This document shows, in pieces, positions 42,556 to 50,679 of a stretch of 64,000 bases of DNA (position 1 is its first letter; each line of letters starts with the position of its first letter). Under the pieces are notes generated by a model that saw nothing but the letters and a program-made list of their open reading frames with translations, made no database searches and had not been told where the DNA came from. The DNA is taken from the NCBI RefSeq assembly GCF_015350805.1, contig NZ_JADKSG010000001.1, positions 1,474,513-1,538,512 on the forward strand, written 5' to 3'. The position numbers and the translations under genes were made by a program. This DNA is from Herbiconiux sp. VKM Ac-1786. GTDB taxonomy: Bacteria; Actinomycetota; Actinomycetes; Actinomycetales; Microbacteriaceae.

Positions 42556-43872
42556 GTGAAGAACCCCTCAGTGCCGAGGAGGCTCACCCCTCGCCGCACC
42601 ATCGCCCTCGCCGCCACCGTGGCGGCCGGCCTCGCCCTCACCGCCTGCTCGGGCGGCGGAGGCGGCGCGGCCTCCGACGACCTGACCGCGACCGGCCCGA
42701 TCACCATCTGGTACTCCAACAACGAGGCCGAGGTCGGCTGGGGCAAGCAGATGGTCGAGGCCTGGAACGCCGAGCATCCCGACGAGGAGGTCACCGCTCA
42801 GGAGATCCCCGCCGGAAAGTCGAGCGAAGAGGTCATCGGCGCCGCGATTACCGCCGGCAACGCCCCCTGCCTGGTGCTCAACACCGCGCCGAGCGCGGTC
42901 GGCCAGTTCGAGAAGCAGGGCGGGCTGGTGAACCTCTCCGACTTCCCCGACGGCGCCTCCTACATCGAGGAGCGCTCCGGCGACCTCGCGAAGCAGTACC
43001 AGAACGCCGACGGCGACTACTTCCAGTTCCCCTGGAAGTCGAACCCCGTGGTCATCTTCTACAACAAGGACCTGTTCGCGAAGGCCGGCATCGACGCCGA
43101 GAACCCGCCGCTGTCGACCTACGACGACTTCCTGGCGACCTCGAAGAAGCTGGTGGATGCGGGGGTCGCCCCGTACGCGATCCAGCCGGCTCCCACGAGC
43201 GAGTTCTTCCAGATGCAGTTCGACTTCTACCCGCTCTACGCGGCGGCGACCGGCGGCACCCAGCTCGTCGAGGACGGCAAGGCCACCTTCGCCGACGACG
43301 CGGGCTACGAGGTGGCCCAGTTCTGGCGCGACCTCTACGACCAGGGCCTCTCGGGCCAGGAGCAGTACCAGGGCGACTCCTTCGCCGACGCGCAGGCCGC
43401 GATGGCCATCGTCGGACCGTGGGCGATCTCGGTCTACGAGGGCGTGAACTTCGGTTCCGTTCCGGTGCCGACCCCCGAGGGCACCCCGGCGGATGAGACC
43501 TGGACCTTCAGCGACGCGAAGAACATCGGCCTGTTCTCGGCCTGCGAGAACAAGGGCACCGCCTGGGAGGTGCTGAAGTTCGCGACCAGCCAGGAGCAGG
43601 ACGGCCAGTTCCTCGAGGCCACCGGCCAGATGCCGCTCCGCCAGGACCTGCCGACCGTCTACGCCGACTACTTCGCCGCCAACCCGGCCTACGTGGCCTT
43701 CGGCGACCAGGCCAGCCGCACCGTCGAGGTGCCGGCCGGACCGAACACGGTGCAGATGATGCAGACCTTCCGCGACGCGTGGAGCAAGTCGGTCATCTTC
43801 GGCGAGGGCGACGTGAAGACCGCCCTCGACGACGCGGCCTCCAGCATCGATACTCTCGCCACCCAGCCGTAG
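42556..43872 (+). CDS. ABC sugar-transporter substrate-binding lipoprotein
   Basis: 438 aa, solute-binding protein family 1. Signal peptide with lipobox LALTAC (acylated C31), then a Gly/Ser linker and mature part ITIWYSNNEAEVGW. The start is a GTG with AAGGAG 6 bp upstream. It begins 59 bp after the LacI stop and is followed 9 bp later by the first permease. The family binds mono- or oligosaccharides outside the membrane; with a GH130 gene in the operon, a mannose-containing oligosaccharide is a reasonable guess. Confidence 0.93.
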   Translation: MKNPSVPRRLTPRRTIALAATVAAGLALTACSGGGGGAASDDLTATGPITIWYSNNEAEVGWGKQMVEAWNAEHPDEEVTAQEIPAGKSSEEVIGAAITAGNAPCLVLNTAPSAVGQFEKQGGLVNLSDFPDGASYIEERSGDLAKQYQNADGDYFQFPWKSNPVVIFYNKDLFAKAGIDAENPPLSTYDDFLATSKKLVDAGVAPYAIQPAPTSEFFQMQFDFYPLYAAATGGTQLVEDGKATFADDAGYEVAQFWRDLYDQGLSGQEQYQGDSFADAQAAMAIVGPWAISVYEGVNFGSVPVPTPEGTPADETWTFSDAKNIGLFSACENKGTAWEVLKFATSQEQDGQFLEATGQMPLRQDLPTVYADYFAANPAYVAFGDQASRTVEVPAGPNTVQMMQTFRDAWSKSVIFGEGDVKTALDDAASSIDTLATQP

Positions 43873-43881
43873 GAGGCGCTG

Positions 43882-44763
43882 ATGAAGCGCATCCTCGGCC
43901 GGCAGCCGCTCGGACTGCTGTTCAGCTCGCCGTACCTGGCGTTCGTGATGGTCGTGTTCGCCTTCCCCATCGTCTACGCGGTGTGGATCTCGTTCCACGA
44001 CTTCTTCTTCGCCGCCCCCGGCGCGGAACCTGCCCGGCCCTTCGTGGGGCTGGACAACTACGTCGCCGCCTTCTCGAACCCCGCGGTCATCCGCTCGTTC
44101 GGCAACGTCGGCGTCTTCCTGATCATCAACGTGCCGCTCACCGTGGTACTGGCGCTGCTGCTCGCGACGGCGCTGAACAAGGTGGTGCACGCCCGTACCT
44201 TCCTGCGGGTGAGCTACTACGTGCCCTACGTCACGGCGAGCGTCGCGGTGGTGGCGGTGTGGCTGTTCCTGTTCAACGGCAACGGGCTGGTGAACAGCAT
44301 GCTCGGGCCGCTGGCGCCCGACCCGTCGTGGCTGATCAACGACAAGCTGGCGATGCCGATCATCGCCCTGTACGTGACGTGGAAGCAGCTGGGGTTCTAC
44401 ATCCTGCTGTACCTCGCCGCGCTGCAGAACGTGCCGAAGGAGCTCTACGAGTCGGCGGAGATGGACGGCGGCGGCAAGGTGCGGCAGTTCTTCTCGGTCA
44501 CCGTGCCGGGCGTGCGGCCGGCGACCCTGCTGGTGCTGCTGATCTCCACGGTCACCGGCGCCAACCTGTTCACCGAGCCGTACCTGCTCACGGCGGGCGG
44601 CGGACCGAACGGCGCCTCGGCGTCGCCGGTGCTGATGATGTACCAGCTGGGCATCCAGCAGGGGCAGCCCGACGTGGCCTCGGCCATCGGCATCGTGCTG
44701 GTGCTCGGGGTGCTCGTGATCGCGTTCATCCAGAACCGCTTCGTCGGGGAGAGGGAGTCATGA
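43882..44763 (+). CDS. ABC sugar-transporter permease (MalF-like)
   Basis: 293 aa, six helices. The ATPase-contacting EAA loop reads ESAEMDGGGKVRQFFSVTVPGVRP near residues 191-214. AGGAGG precedes the ATG. Its stop overlaps the start of the second permease (ATGA, 44760-44763), so both subunits are made together. No ATP-binding subunit gene is in this operon. Confidence 0.93.
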   Translation: MKRILGRQPLGLLFSSPYLAFVMVVFAFPIVYAVWISFHDFFFAAPGAEPARPFVGLDNYVAAFSNPAVIRSFGNVGVFLIINVPLTVVLALLLATALNKVVHARTFLRVSYYVPYVTASVAVVAVWLFLFNGNGLVNSMLGPLAPDPSWLINDKLAMPIIALYVTWKQLGFYILLYLAALQNVPKELYESAEMDGGGKVRQFFSVTVPGVRPATLLVLLISTVTGANLFTEPYLLTAGGGPNGASASPVLMMYQLGIQQGQPDVASAIGIVLVLGVLVIAFIQNRFVGERES

Positions 44764-45644
44764 CGACCGTCCAGAAAGCGCCCGCCACCCGTCGGGCGAG
44801 GGTCGGCGGCATGAGCCGCTTCCAGACGGTGCTGCGCGGGGTCGTGCTCGCGCTCGGCGCCGTGGTGTTCCTGTTCCCCTTCTACTACATGGTGGTCGGG
44901 GCGCTGCAGACGAAGCCCGACCCGACGCTCGCCGGAGCGTTCCCGAACCCGTCGAACCTCTCGTTCGACAACTTCGTGAACGTCAACGAGCGCATCGACC
45001 TCGTCAGCGGGCTGGTCAACTCGGGCATCTTCACCGGCGGGGTGCTGCTGTGCACCGTCGTGTTCGGAGTGCTCGTGGGCTACGCCCTCGCGATGCTGGA
45101 GTGGCGGGGCCGCAAGGCCACGTTCGCGCTGGTGCTGCTGGTGCAGGTCATCCCGTTCCAGCTGCTGCAGATCCCGCTGTACGTGCTGATCGCCCGGGAC
45201 TACGGTCTCGCCGACACGCACCTCGGCATGATCCTGCCGTTCGCCATCAACTCCACCGCGGTGATCATCTTCCGGCAGTACTTCCTGCAGCTTCCGAAGG
45301 AGCTCTTCGAGGCGGCCCGGATCGACGGGGCGGGCGAGCTGCGCCTGCTCTGGAGCGTGGCGCTGCCACTCGTGCGGCCGGCGCTCGTCACCGCCGTGCT
45401 GCTCACCTTCATCGGCCCCTGGAACGAGTTCCTCTGGCCGTTCCTGATCACCAAGGACGCGTCGCTGCAGCCGCTCGCCGTGTCGCTCGCCAACTACATC
45501 TCCACGGTCGCAGCGTCGACCGACAACCCCTTCGGCGCGATCCTCGCCGGCGCGGTGGTGCTCGCGGCCCCGGTGGTCGTGCTGTTCATCGTGTTCCAGC
45601 GCTACTTCGTGTCGAACGAACTCGGATCCGGAGTGAAAGGATGA
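44760..45644 (+). CDS. ABC sugar-transporter permease (MalG-like)
   Basis: 294 aa, six helices. The EAA loop reads EAARIDGAGELRLLWSVALPLVRPAL near residues 185-210. The ATG overlaps the previous gene's stop and its own stop overlaps the start of the GH130 gene (ATGA, 45641-45644), giving a tightly coupled operon. A second ATG (MSRF) 21 codons in is an alternative start but lacks the coupling. Confidence 0.92.
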   Translation: MTTVQKAPATRRARVGGMSRFQTVLRGVVLALGAVVFLFPFYYMVVGALQTKPDPTLAGAFPNPSNLSFDNFVNVNERIDLVSGLVNSGIFTGGVLLCTVVFGVLVGYALAMLEWRGRKATFALVLLVQVIPFQLLQIPLYVLIARDYGLADTHLGMILPFAINSTAVIIFRQYFLQLPKELFEAARIDGAGELRLLWSVALPLVRPALVTAVLLTFIGPWNEFLWPFLITKDASLQPLAVSLANYISTVAASTDNPFGAILAGAVVLAAPVVVLFIVFQRYFVSNELGSGVKG

Positions 45645-46720
45645 CCATGCCCACCACCACCTCGACGAACGTCCCCTACCGCCTCGAGCGCGCCGGCATC
45701 GTGATGGAGCCGGAGCCCGGCAACGAGCTGGAGGCCGAGGGGGTGCTGAACCCCGGCTCCGGCCACGACGCCTCGGGTGCGCTGTACCTGCTGCCCCGGC
45801 TCGTCGCCACCGGCAACGTCTCCCGGGTCGGCCTCGCCCGCGTCCTCGTCTCCGACGAGGGCGTGCCGGTCGGCGTCGAGCGCGAGGGGGTCGTGCTGGC
45901 CCCCGACCGCGGCTTCGAGCGCGGCGCGAACAACGCCGGTGTCGAGGACCCGCGCGTGACGTTCATCCCGGCCCTCGGCCTGCACGTCATGACCTACGTC
46001 GCGTACGGGCCGCTCGGCCCGCGCACCGCGATCGCCGTCTCGGACGACCTGCGGGAGTGGCGCCGCCTCGGCCCCGTCACCTTCACCTACGACGACGCCC
46101 TCGACATCGACCTCGGCCTGTTCCACAACAAGGACACGGTGTTCTTCCCCGAGCCCGTCACCGCCCCCGACGGAACCCCGTCGTACGCGGTGCTGCACCG
46201 CCCCATGTGGGACCTCGGCGAGACGCGCCCCGGCGAGGGCGTTCGCCTCCCGGCGGGGGTGACGGATGCCCGGCAGAGCATCTGGATCAGCTACGTGCCC
46301 GTGGAGGCCGTCGAGCGCGACCTCGCCGAGCTCACGCGCTGGACGCGGCACCGCTTCCTCGCGGGCCCCGAGTTCGACTTCGAGGAGGTGAAGATCGGCG
46401 GCGGGCCGGCACCCCTCCGGGTGCCCGAGGGCTGGCTGCTCATCCACCACGGCGTCACCGGCGTGATCGACAACGCCTTCGCGCAGCAGCAGAGGGTGAA
46501 CTACGCGGCCGGCGCCATCCTGCTCGACGGCGACGACCCCTCGAAGGTCATCGCCCGCACGGCCGTGCCGCTGCTGGCGCCCGAGACCGAGGAGGAGCGC
46601 AGCGGCATCGTGCCGAACGTCGTCTTCCCCACCGCGATCGAGGAGATCGACGGGCAGCACTTCGTCTTCTACGGCATGGCCGACTCGAAGATCGGCGTCG
46701 CCCGGCTGCTGCACACCTAG
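45641..46720 (+). CDS. GH130-family glycoside phosphorylase/hydrolase
   Basis: 359 aa, five-bladed beta-propeller family GH130. NAGVEDPRVT (98-107) carries the conserved Asp-Pro-Arg, FHNKDTVFFPE (161-171) the phosphate/sugar-binding Lys-Asp, and GWLLIHHGV the late family motif. GH130 enzymes act on beta-mannosides, many by phosphorolysis to mannose-1-phosphate. No signal peptide, so it should process imported sugar in the cytosol. A second ATG at 45647 is possible. Exact linkage specificity cannot be read here. Confidence 0.88.
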   Translation: MTMPTTTSTNVPYRLERAGIVMEPEPGNELEAEGVLNPGSGHDASGALYLLPRLVATGNVSRVGLARVLVSDEGVPVGVEREGVVLAPDRGFERGANNAGVEDPRVTFIPALGLHVMTYVAYGPLGPRTAIAVSDDLREWRRLGPVTFTYDDALDIDLGLFHNKDTVFFPEPVTAPDGTPSYAVLHRPMWDLGETRPGEGVRLPAGVTDARQSIWISYVPVEAVERDLAELTRWTRHRFLAGPEFDFEEVKIGGGPAPLRVPEGWLLIHHGVTGVIDNAFAQQQRVNYAAGAILLDGDDPSKVIARTAVPLLAPETEEERSGIVPNVVFPTAIEEIDGQHFVFYGMADSKIGVARLLHT

Positions 46721-46754
46721 ACCGACCCACCCCCCTCACTGGAAGGCGCATTCG

Positions 46755-48884
46755 ATGACGAGCACGCTGAGAACGAGACGAACGACGGCCGCCCTGGCGG
46801 CCCTGGCGCTGGTGGCGGGGGGTGCGGCCGTCGCGGCCCCGGCGTCGGCGGCTCCCGGCACCCCGGCCGCCGGGAGCCCACCGGGTGCGCTGACCAATAC
46901 GGCGCACCTCGACTTCCTGCTCGACGAGGTGAGCCCGGCCGCGGTCGAGGGTCACTCGAGCTACCGGCTCGACGCCGACCCGTCGCTCACGCTGCCCTGG
47001 ACCTATGCCGACGCCCGCGACGCCGGCACCTTCGAGCGCGTCGGCGGTGGGCCCCTCGACCCCGCCACGGGCGACTACGGCCAGGGTGCCTTCAACAGCG
47101 ACGACGTCTCCCGTGCCGCCGTGGTCTACCTGCGGCACTGGCAGCAGACGGGCGACGAGGCCAGCCGCGAGAAGGCCTACGAGGTGCTGCGCGCGCTCGC
47201 CTACTTCCAGACGACGACCGGAGCCGACACCGGCAACGTGGTGCTCTGGATGCAGCCCGACGGCGAGCTGAACCCGAGCGCCGAGCCGGTCGAGCTGCCC
47301 GACCCGAGCGACTCCGAGGAGAGCTACTGGCTGGCCCGCTCGCTCTGGGCCCTCGGCGAGGGCTACGCGGCGTTCCGCGACAGCGACCCCGCGTTCGCGG
47401 CGTTCCTGCAGCAGCGCCTGCAGCTCGGCGTCGCCGCGGTCGACCGCGAGGTGCTCGACCGCTACGGCGAGTACGAGCAGGCCGACGGCGTCGAGGTGCC
47501 GGCCTGGCTGATCGTGAACGGGGCGGATGCCACGGCCGAGGCCGTGCTCGGCCTTTCCGCCTACGTCGAGGCCGCACCCGGCGACGAGGCCGTGCGCGAC
47601 AGCACGGCGAAGCTCGCCGAGGGCGTCGCGGCGTACGCCGGCATCACCGCAGGTGCCTCGGGGGAGGCGGCACGCGGCTCCGGCGGGGCGGGTTCGAGCG
47701 GGGACGCCGCCCAGTCGTGGCCCTACGGTGCGGCACTGCCCTGGGCGGAGTCGCGGTCGATGTGGCACGCCTGGTCGTCGCAGATGGCGGGAGCCCTGGC
47801 GCGCGCATCCGTCGCCCTGGACGATGAGAGCCTTCGGGCGCCCGCGATCGTCGAGAGCGCCCAGTTCGCGCCGACCCTGCTCACCGCGGGCGGGCCCGAC
47901 AACGGCTGGTACCCCTCGCCGACCGAGCGGGTGCAGATCGCCTACGGCGCCGACTCGCGCGTGCAGAACCTGCTCGCCACGGCCGACGCCGCCGGCCTGC
48001 CGGGTCTCGCCGACCTCGCGGGCGTGCAGGCGGCCTGGTTCTTCGGGCTCAACCCGGCGGCCGAGCCCATGTACGACCCGGCCACAGGGGTGACCTACGA
48101 CGGCATCCAGCCCGACGGGTCGATCAACCGCAACTCGGGCGCCGAGTCGACGATCCACGGGCTGCTGTCGATGCTGGCGCTGGATGCCCATCCCGACGTC
48201 GCGGCGCTGGCGACGTCGCTCACCACGCTCGAGGCCCGCGACGGGCTCACCGTCGTCGAGGCCGAGACCGCCGGATCGGGCGGCACGGTCGGGACCCCGG
48301 AGTCGAGCTGGACGGGCGAGTCGTCGTGGAGCGGCTCGTACCTCGCGGTGGCGAAGGGGCAGACGGCGAGCCTCGCGCTGCCCGCGCCGGCCTCGGGGCA
48401 GGCGGCGGACCGCATCGTCGAGCCGGTGCTGTGGCAGGTGGAGAAGGGCGGCACGACCCCGACGCCCAAGTCGCAGTGGAAGGCGGGGAACAAGCCGCTC
48501 GGCACGGTGAAGGCCGAGGTGGGGCCGCAGGGCATCACCGCGGTTCCGGGCGCGCTGCTGCCGGTGGCGCTCGACCGGCTCGTGCCGGCGGGTACCTCGG
48601 CGCTGACCGTGCGCGGCATCGGCGGCGAGACGAAGATCGACGCACTGCTCGTGCGGCCGACGGTGTCGAGCCTCCGCGCATCGGGCGCGAACGGCGGCTC
48701 GGCGGCGCTGGTGCAGAACTCGCTCGCCTCGGCCCAGGACGCGGTGGTCGGCTCGGCCGGCAGCGCGCAGACCCTCAGTGTCTACGACGGCAGCGGGGCG
48801 CTGGTCGCCACGCAGTCGATCGACGGGCCCACCACGGTGCGGCTGCCGGCGGCCGGGTTCGCGCTGGCGCTGGCGACCGACTGA
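46755..48884 (+). CDS. Secreted (alpha/alpha)6-barrel-like glycosidase candidate with CBM-like C-terminus
   Basis: 709 aa. Signal peptide (1-about 33, cleavage near ASAAPG). Residues about 45-485 have the repeated helix-hairpin pattern of (alpha/alpha)6 glycosidases, with WFFGLNPAAEPMYDP and INRNSGAESTIHGLLSMLALDAHP at its end. Residues about 490-600 begin TVVEAETAGSGG, as in CBM6/35-like modules, and the rest is a beta-rich tail. GGAAGG precedes the ATG, 34 bp after the GH130 stop. It probably acts on the polysaccharide whose fragments the transporter imports. No family could be assigned with certainty. Confidence 0.75.
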   Translation: MTSTLRTRRTTAALAALALVAGGAAVAAPASAAPGTPAAGSPPGALTNTAHLDFLLDEVSPAAVEGHSSYRLDADPSLTLPWTYADARDAGTFERVGGGPLDPATGDYGQGAFNSDDVSRAAVVYLRHWQQTGDEASREKAYEVLRALAYFQTTTGADTGNVVLWMQPDGELNPSAEPVELPDPSDSEESYWLARSLWALGEGYAAFRDSDPAFAAFLQQRLQLGVAAVDREVLDRYGEYEQADGVEVPAWLIVNGADATAEAVLGLSAYVEAAPGDEAVRDSTAKLAEGVAAYAGITAGASGEAARGSGGAGSSGDAAQSWPYGAALPWAESRSMWHAWSSQMAGALARASVALDDESLRAPAIVESAQFAPTLLTAGGPDNGWYPSPTERVQIAYGADSRVQNLLATADAAGLPGLADLAGVQAAWFFGLNPAAEPMYDPATGVTYDGIQPDGSINRNSGAESTIHGLLSMLALDAHPDVAALATSLTTLEARDGLTVVEAETAGSGGTVGTPESSWTGESSWSGSYLAVAKGQTASLALPAPASGQAADRIVEPVLWQVEKGGTTPTPKSQWKAGNKPLGTVKAEVGPQGITAVPGALLPVALDRLVPAGTSALTVRGIGGETKIDALLVRPTVSSLRASGANGGSAALVQNSLASAQDAVVGSAGSAQTLSVYDGSGALVATQSIDGPTTVRLPAAGFALALATD

Positions 48885-48909
48885 GTGTTTGGCAGTAAAT
48901 GAGCGGACT

Positions 48910-48943
48910 GGGGCAGTCCTGCCACTCGTGGCGGGATTGCCCC
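48910..48943 (+). terminator. Strong terminator of the carbohydrate operon
   Basis: Arms 48910-48925 and 48928-48943 pair over about 15 bp including two G-U pairs, with a small loop. It starts 26 bp past the stop of the secreted enzyme gene. Confidence 0.8.
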
Positions 48944-48948
48944 TTCCG

Positions 48949-48954
48949 TAGCGT
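48949..48954 (+). promoter_or_regulatory. -10 element of a leaderless promoter
   Basis: TAGCGT ends seven bases before the ATG at 48962, directly after the operon terminator. Confidence 0.5.
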
Positions 48955-48961
48955 TGCTGCC

Positions 48962-49117
48962 ATGACCTTCTTCTTCGTGCTCCTCGTCCTGGCGGCCGTC
49001 GCGGTCGTCGCCTCGGTGGTCGTCGTGCTGCGTGACGGCTACCGCCGCGTGCCGGTCCGTGCCGGCTGCGCCACGGCACCCGCCCTCGGCCCCGACGAGA
49101 AGTGGACGGCCGGGTGA
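48962..49117 (+). CDS. 51-aa single-span membrane peptide
   Basis: An N-terminal hydrophobic helix (residues 2-24) is followed by a basic segment (RDGYRRVPVRAG) and an acidic tail (GPDEKWTAG). TAGCGT seven bases upstream of the ATG supports the start. It stands between the carbohydrate-operon terminator and the FBP leader. Function unknown. Confidence 0.6.
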   Translation: MTFFFVLLVLAAVAVVASVVVVLRDGYRRVPVRAGCATAPALGPDEKWTAG

Positions 49118-49131
49118 CGTCGACCCGGGCG

Positions 49132-49137
49132 TAGACT
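49132..49137 (+). promoter_or_regulatory. -10 element in front of the FBP leader
   Basis: TAGACT with seven bases to the GTG at 49145, so the transcript would begin at the upstream reading frame. Confidence 0.55.
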
Positions 49138-49144
49138 TCTCAGC

Positions 49145-49234
49145 GTGCATCCGCTCGTCTCGCGCCCCTCAGGGGCACCCCTCACGGCCTCGGGCCGGCA
49201 GGAGGTCGTCGGCCGCTCGGCCGGCGGCAGGTAG
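49145..49234 (+). CDS. Candidate leaderless leader peptide (uORF), 29 aa
   Basis: A GTG seven bases after TAGACT opens a 29-codon frame (MHPLVSRPSGAP..., ending GGR then TAG). It has no membrane segment. Its position at the 5' end of a 200-nt leader with several stable hairpins, in front of an EF-G-binding protein gene, is what ribosome-mediated attenuation would require. It could also be a chance frame; composition alone does not prove coding. Confidence 0.4.
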   Translation: MHPLVSRPSGAPLTASGRQEVVGRSAGGR

Positions 49235-49297
49235 AGCCGTTCCCTCTCGCGCACCTTCGGCACCCCGGTGCCGCCTGGCGCGGCCTGTCGCCGCGCC
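49194..49297 (+). promoter_or_regulatory. Structured leader with hairpins upstream of the FBP gene
   Basis: Inverted repeats include GCCGGC at 49194-49199 with 49220-49225 (overlapping the uORF end), CGGCAC/GTGCCG with a 4-nt loop within 49259-49274, and a perfect 8-bp stem with a 5-nt loop at 49277-49297. They could form alternative structures, the last resembling a terminator. Confidence 0.45.
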
Positions 49298-49344
49298 CTG
49301 AACGAGACCAGCCCGCGGCCGCGTGCCCGGGCGACCGGAACAGG

Positions 49345-49860
49345 ATGACCATGACCCCCTTCACCGACGCGCAGCTGCGTGCCTCCTTCGTCAACACCTC
49401 CCAGCGCGAGCGGGCCGGCATCGTGCTGCCCGGCGCGGCCGGCGGCCCCGGTGCCCTCGCCGAGCTCCGCTGGGACGATCTCGACTACCTCGGCTGGCGC
49501 GACCGCCGCCAGCCCCAGCTCGGCTACGTCGTGGCCGATGTCGACGGCGAGCCCGTCGGCGTGCTGCTGCGCCAGGCCGAGGCCTCGACCCGCAGCCGGC
49601 CGCAGTGCTCGTGGTGCGACGACGTCACGCTGCCGAACGACGTCGTGTTCTTCGGCGCCAAGCGCGGCGGGCGGGCCGGGCGCAACGGCGACACGGTCGG
49701 GGCACTCGTCTGCGACGAGTTCCAGTGCTCGGCGAACGTGCGGAAGCTTCCGCCGCTCGCCTATCCGGGCTTCGATCGCGACGCGGCGCGGCTGCAGCGC
49801 ATCGAGGGGCTCCGGATGCACGTGCGGGCGTTCGCGCTCGGCATCCGCGACAGCGCCTGA
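49345..49860 (+). CDS. FBP-domain protein (EF-G-binding, FusB-like zinc finger)
   Basis: 171 aa. The C-terminal treble-clef zinc finger has CSWC (C88/C91) and CDEFQC (C123/C128), flanked by LRWDDLDYLGWRD and GRNGDTVG, as in FBP-domain proteins. FusB-type relatives bind elongation factor G on the ribosome and protect against fusidic acid; the role of chromosomal actinobacterial members is less clear. The ATG at 49345 or 49351 is possible. A 200-nt leader with a uORF precedes it. Confidence 0.85.
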   Translation: MTMTPFTDAQLRASFVNTSQRERAGIVLPGAAGGPGALAELRWDDLDYLGWRDRRQPQLGYVVADVDGEPVGVLLRQAEASTRSRPQCSWCDDVTLPNDVVFFGAKRGGRAGRNGDTVGALVCDEFQCSANVRKLPPLAYPGFDRDAARLQRIEGLRMHVRAFALGIRDSA

Positions 49861-49866
49861 CGCCGC

Positions 49867-50679
49867 TCAGCGCACCGAGCGGCGCTCGTACAGGATGCGC
49901 GACCACACGTACCCGCCCACCGCGAGCACGAGGCACCAGCCGACCGCGAGCACCGGGCTCCAGCCGAGCGGCGTGCCGAGCAGCAGCCCGCGCAGGGTCT
50001 CGATGATCGGCGTGAACGGCTGGTAGGCGGCGAAGCCCTGCAGCCAGCCGGGCATCGAGTCGGCGGGCACGAAGCCGCTGCCGAGGAAGGGCAGGAAGGT
50101 CAGCACGAGGGGGAGATTGCTCGCCGTCTCGACCGACTTCGCCTGCATGCCCATGGCGACGCCGAGCCAGGTGATCGCGAAGGCGGTCAGGGCGAGCACC
50201 CCCGCGACGGCGACCCACTCCAGCGGCCCGGCGGTCGGGCGGAAGCCGATCGCGAGGCCGACGCCGAGCACGAGCGCCACGGCGATCAGCGCCTGCAGCG
50301 TGTTGCCGAGCACGTGCCCCGCGAGCACCGCCGACCGGGCGACCGCCATGGTGCGGAAGCGGGCGGTGATGCCCTGGGTCATGTCCATCGAGACGGTGGT
50401 GGCGGTGCCGCCGGCCGTGCCCGCGATGGTGATGGCCAGGATGCCCGGCAGCACGTAGGCGAGATAGGCCTCCCGCCCGCCCGCCGGGTCGACCCCCGGC
50501 AGACCTGCGCCGAGGGTGCCGCCGAGCACGAACACGAACAGCAGCAGGATGACGACCGGGCCGATGATCGTGAAGATCGACAGGCCGGGGTAGCGCACCA
50601 TGTGCAGCATCGTGCGGTCGAGCATGGTGACCGCGTCGGCGATCACGTGGGACGGCCGCTGCGGAGTGATCGTCGTCAT
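49867..50679 (-). CDS. ABC-2 type exporter permease, DrrB-like
   Basis: 270 aa, six helices of the ABC-2 type with the conserved region DMTQGITARFRTMAVARSAVLAGHVLGN in the middle and MQAKSVETASNLPLVLTFLPFLGSGFVP later, as in daunorubicin-type exporters. Its ATG overlaps the ATPase stop (ATGA). It is the last gene of the RHH-DUF4097-ABC operon. Substrate unknown. Confidence 0.9.
   Translation of the reverse strand: MTTITPQRPSHVIADAVTMLDRTMLHMVRYPGLSIFTIIGPVVILLLFVFVLGGTLGAGLPGVDPAGGREAYLAYVLPGILAITIAGTAGGTATTVSMDMTQGITARFRTMAVARSAVLAGHVLGNTLQALIAVALVLGVGLAIGFRPTAGPLEWVAVAGVLALTAFAITWLGVAMGMQAKSVETASNLPLVLTFLPFLGSGFVPADSMPGWLQGFAAYQPFTPIIETLRGLLLGTPLGWSPVLAVGWCLVLAVGGYVWSRILYERRSVR

Noticed and set aside
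48899-48961. N-terminal extension of the 51-aa membrane peptide
   Set aside because: It would be translated across the operon terminator hairpin and the TAGCGT promoter.
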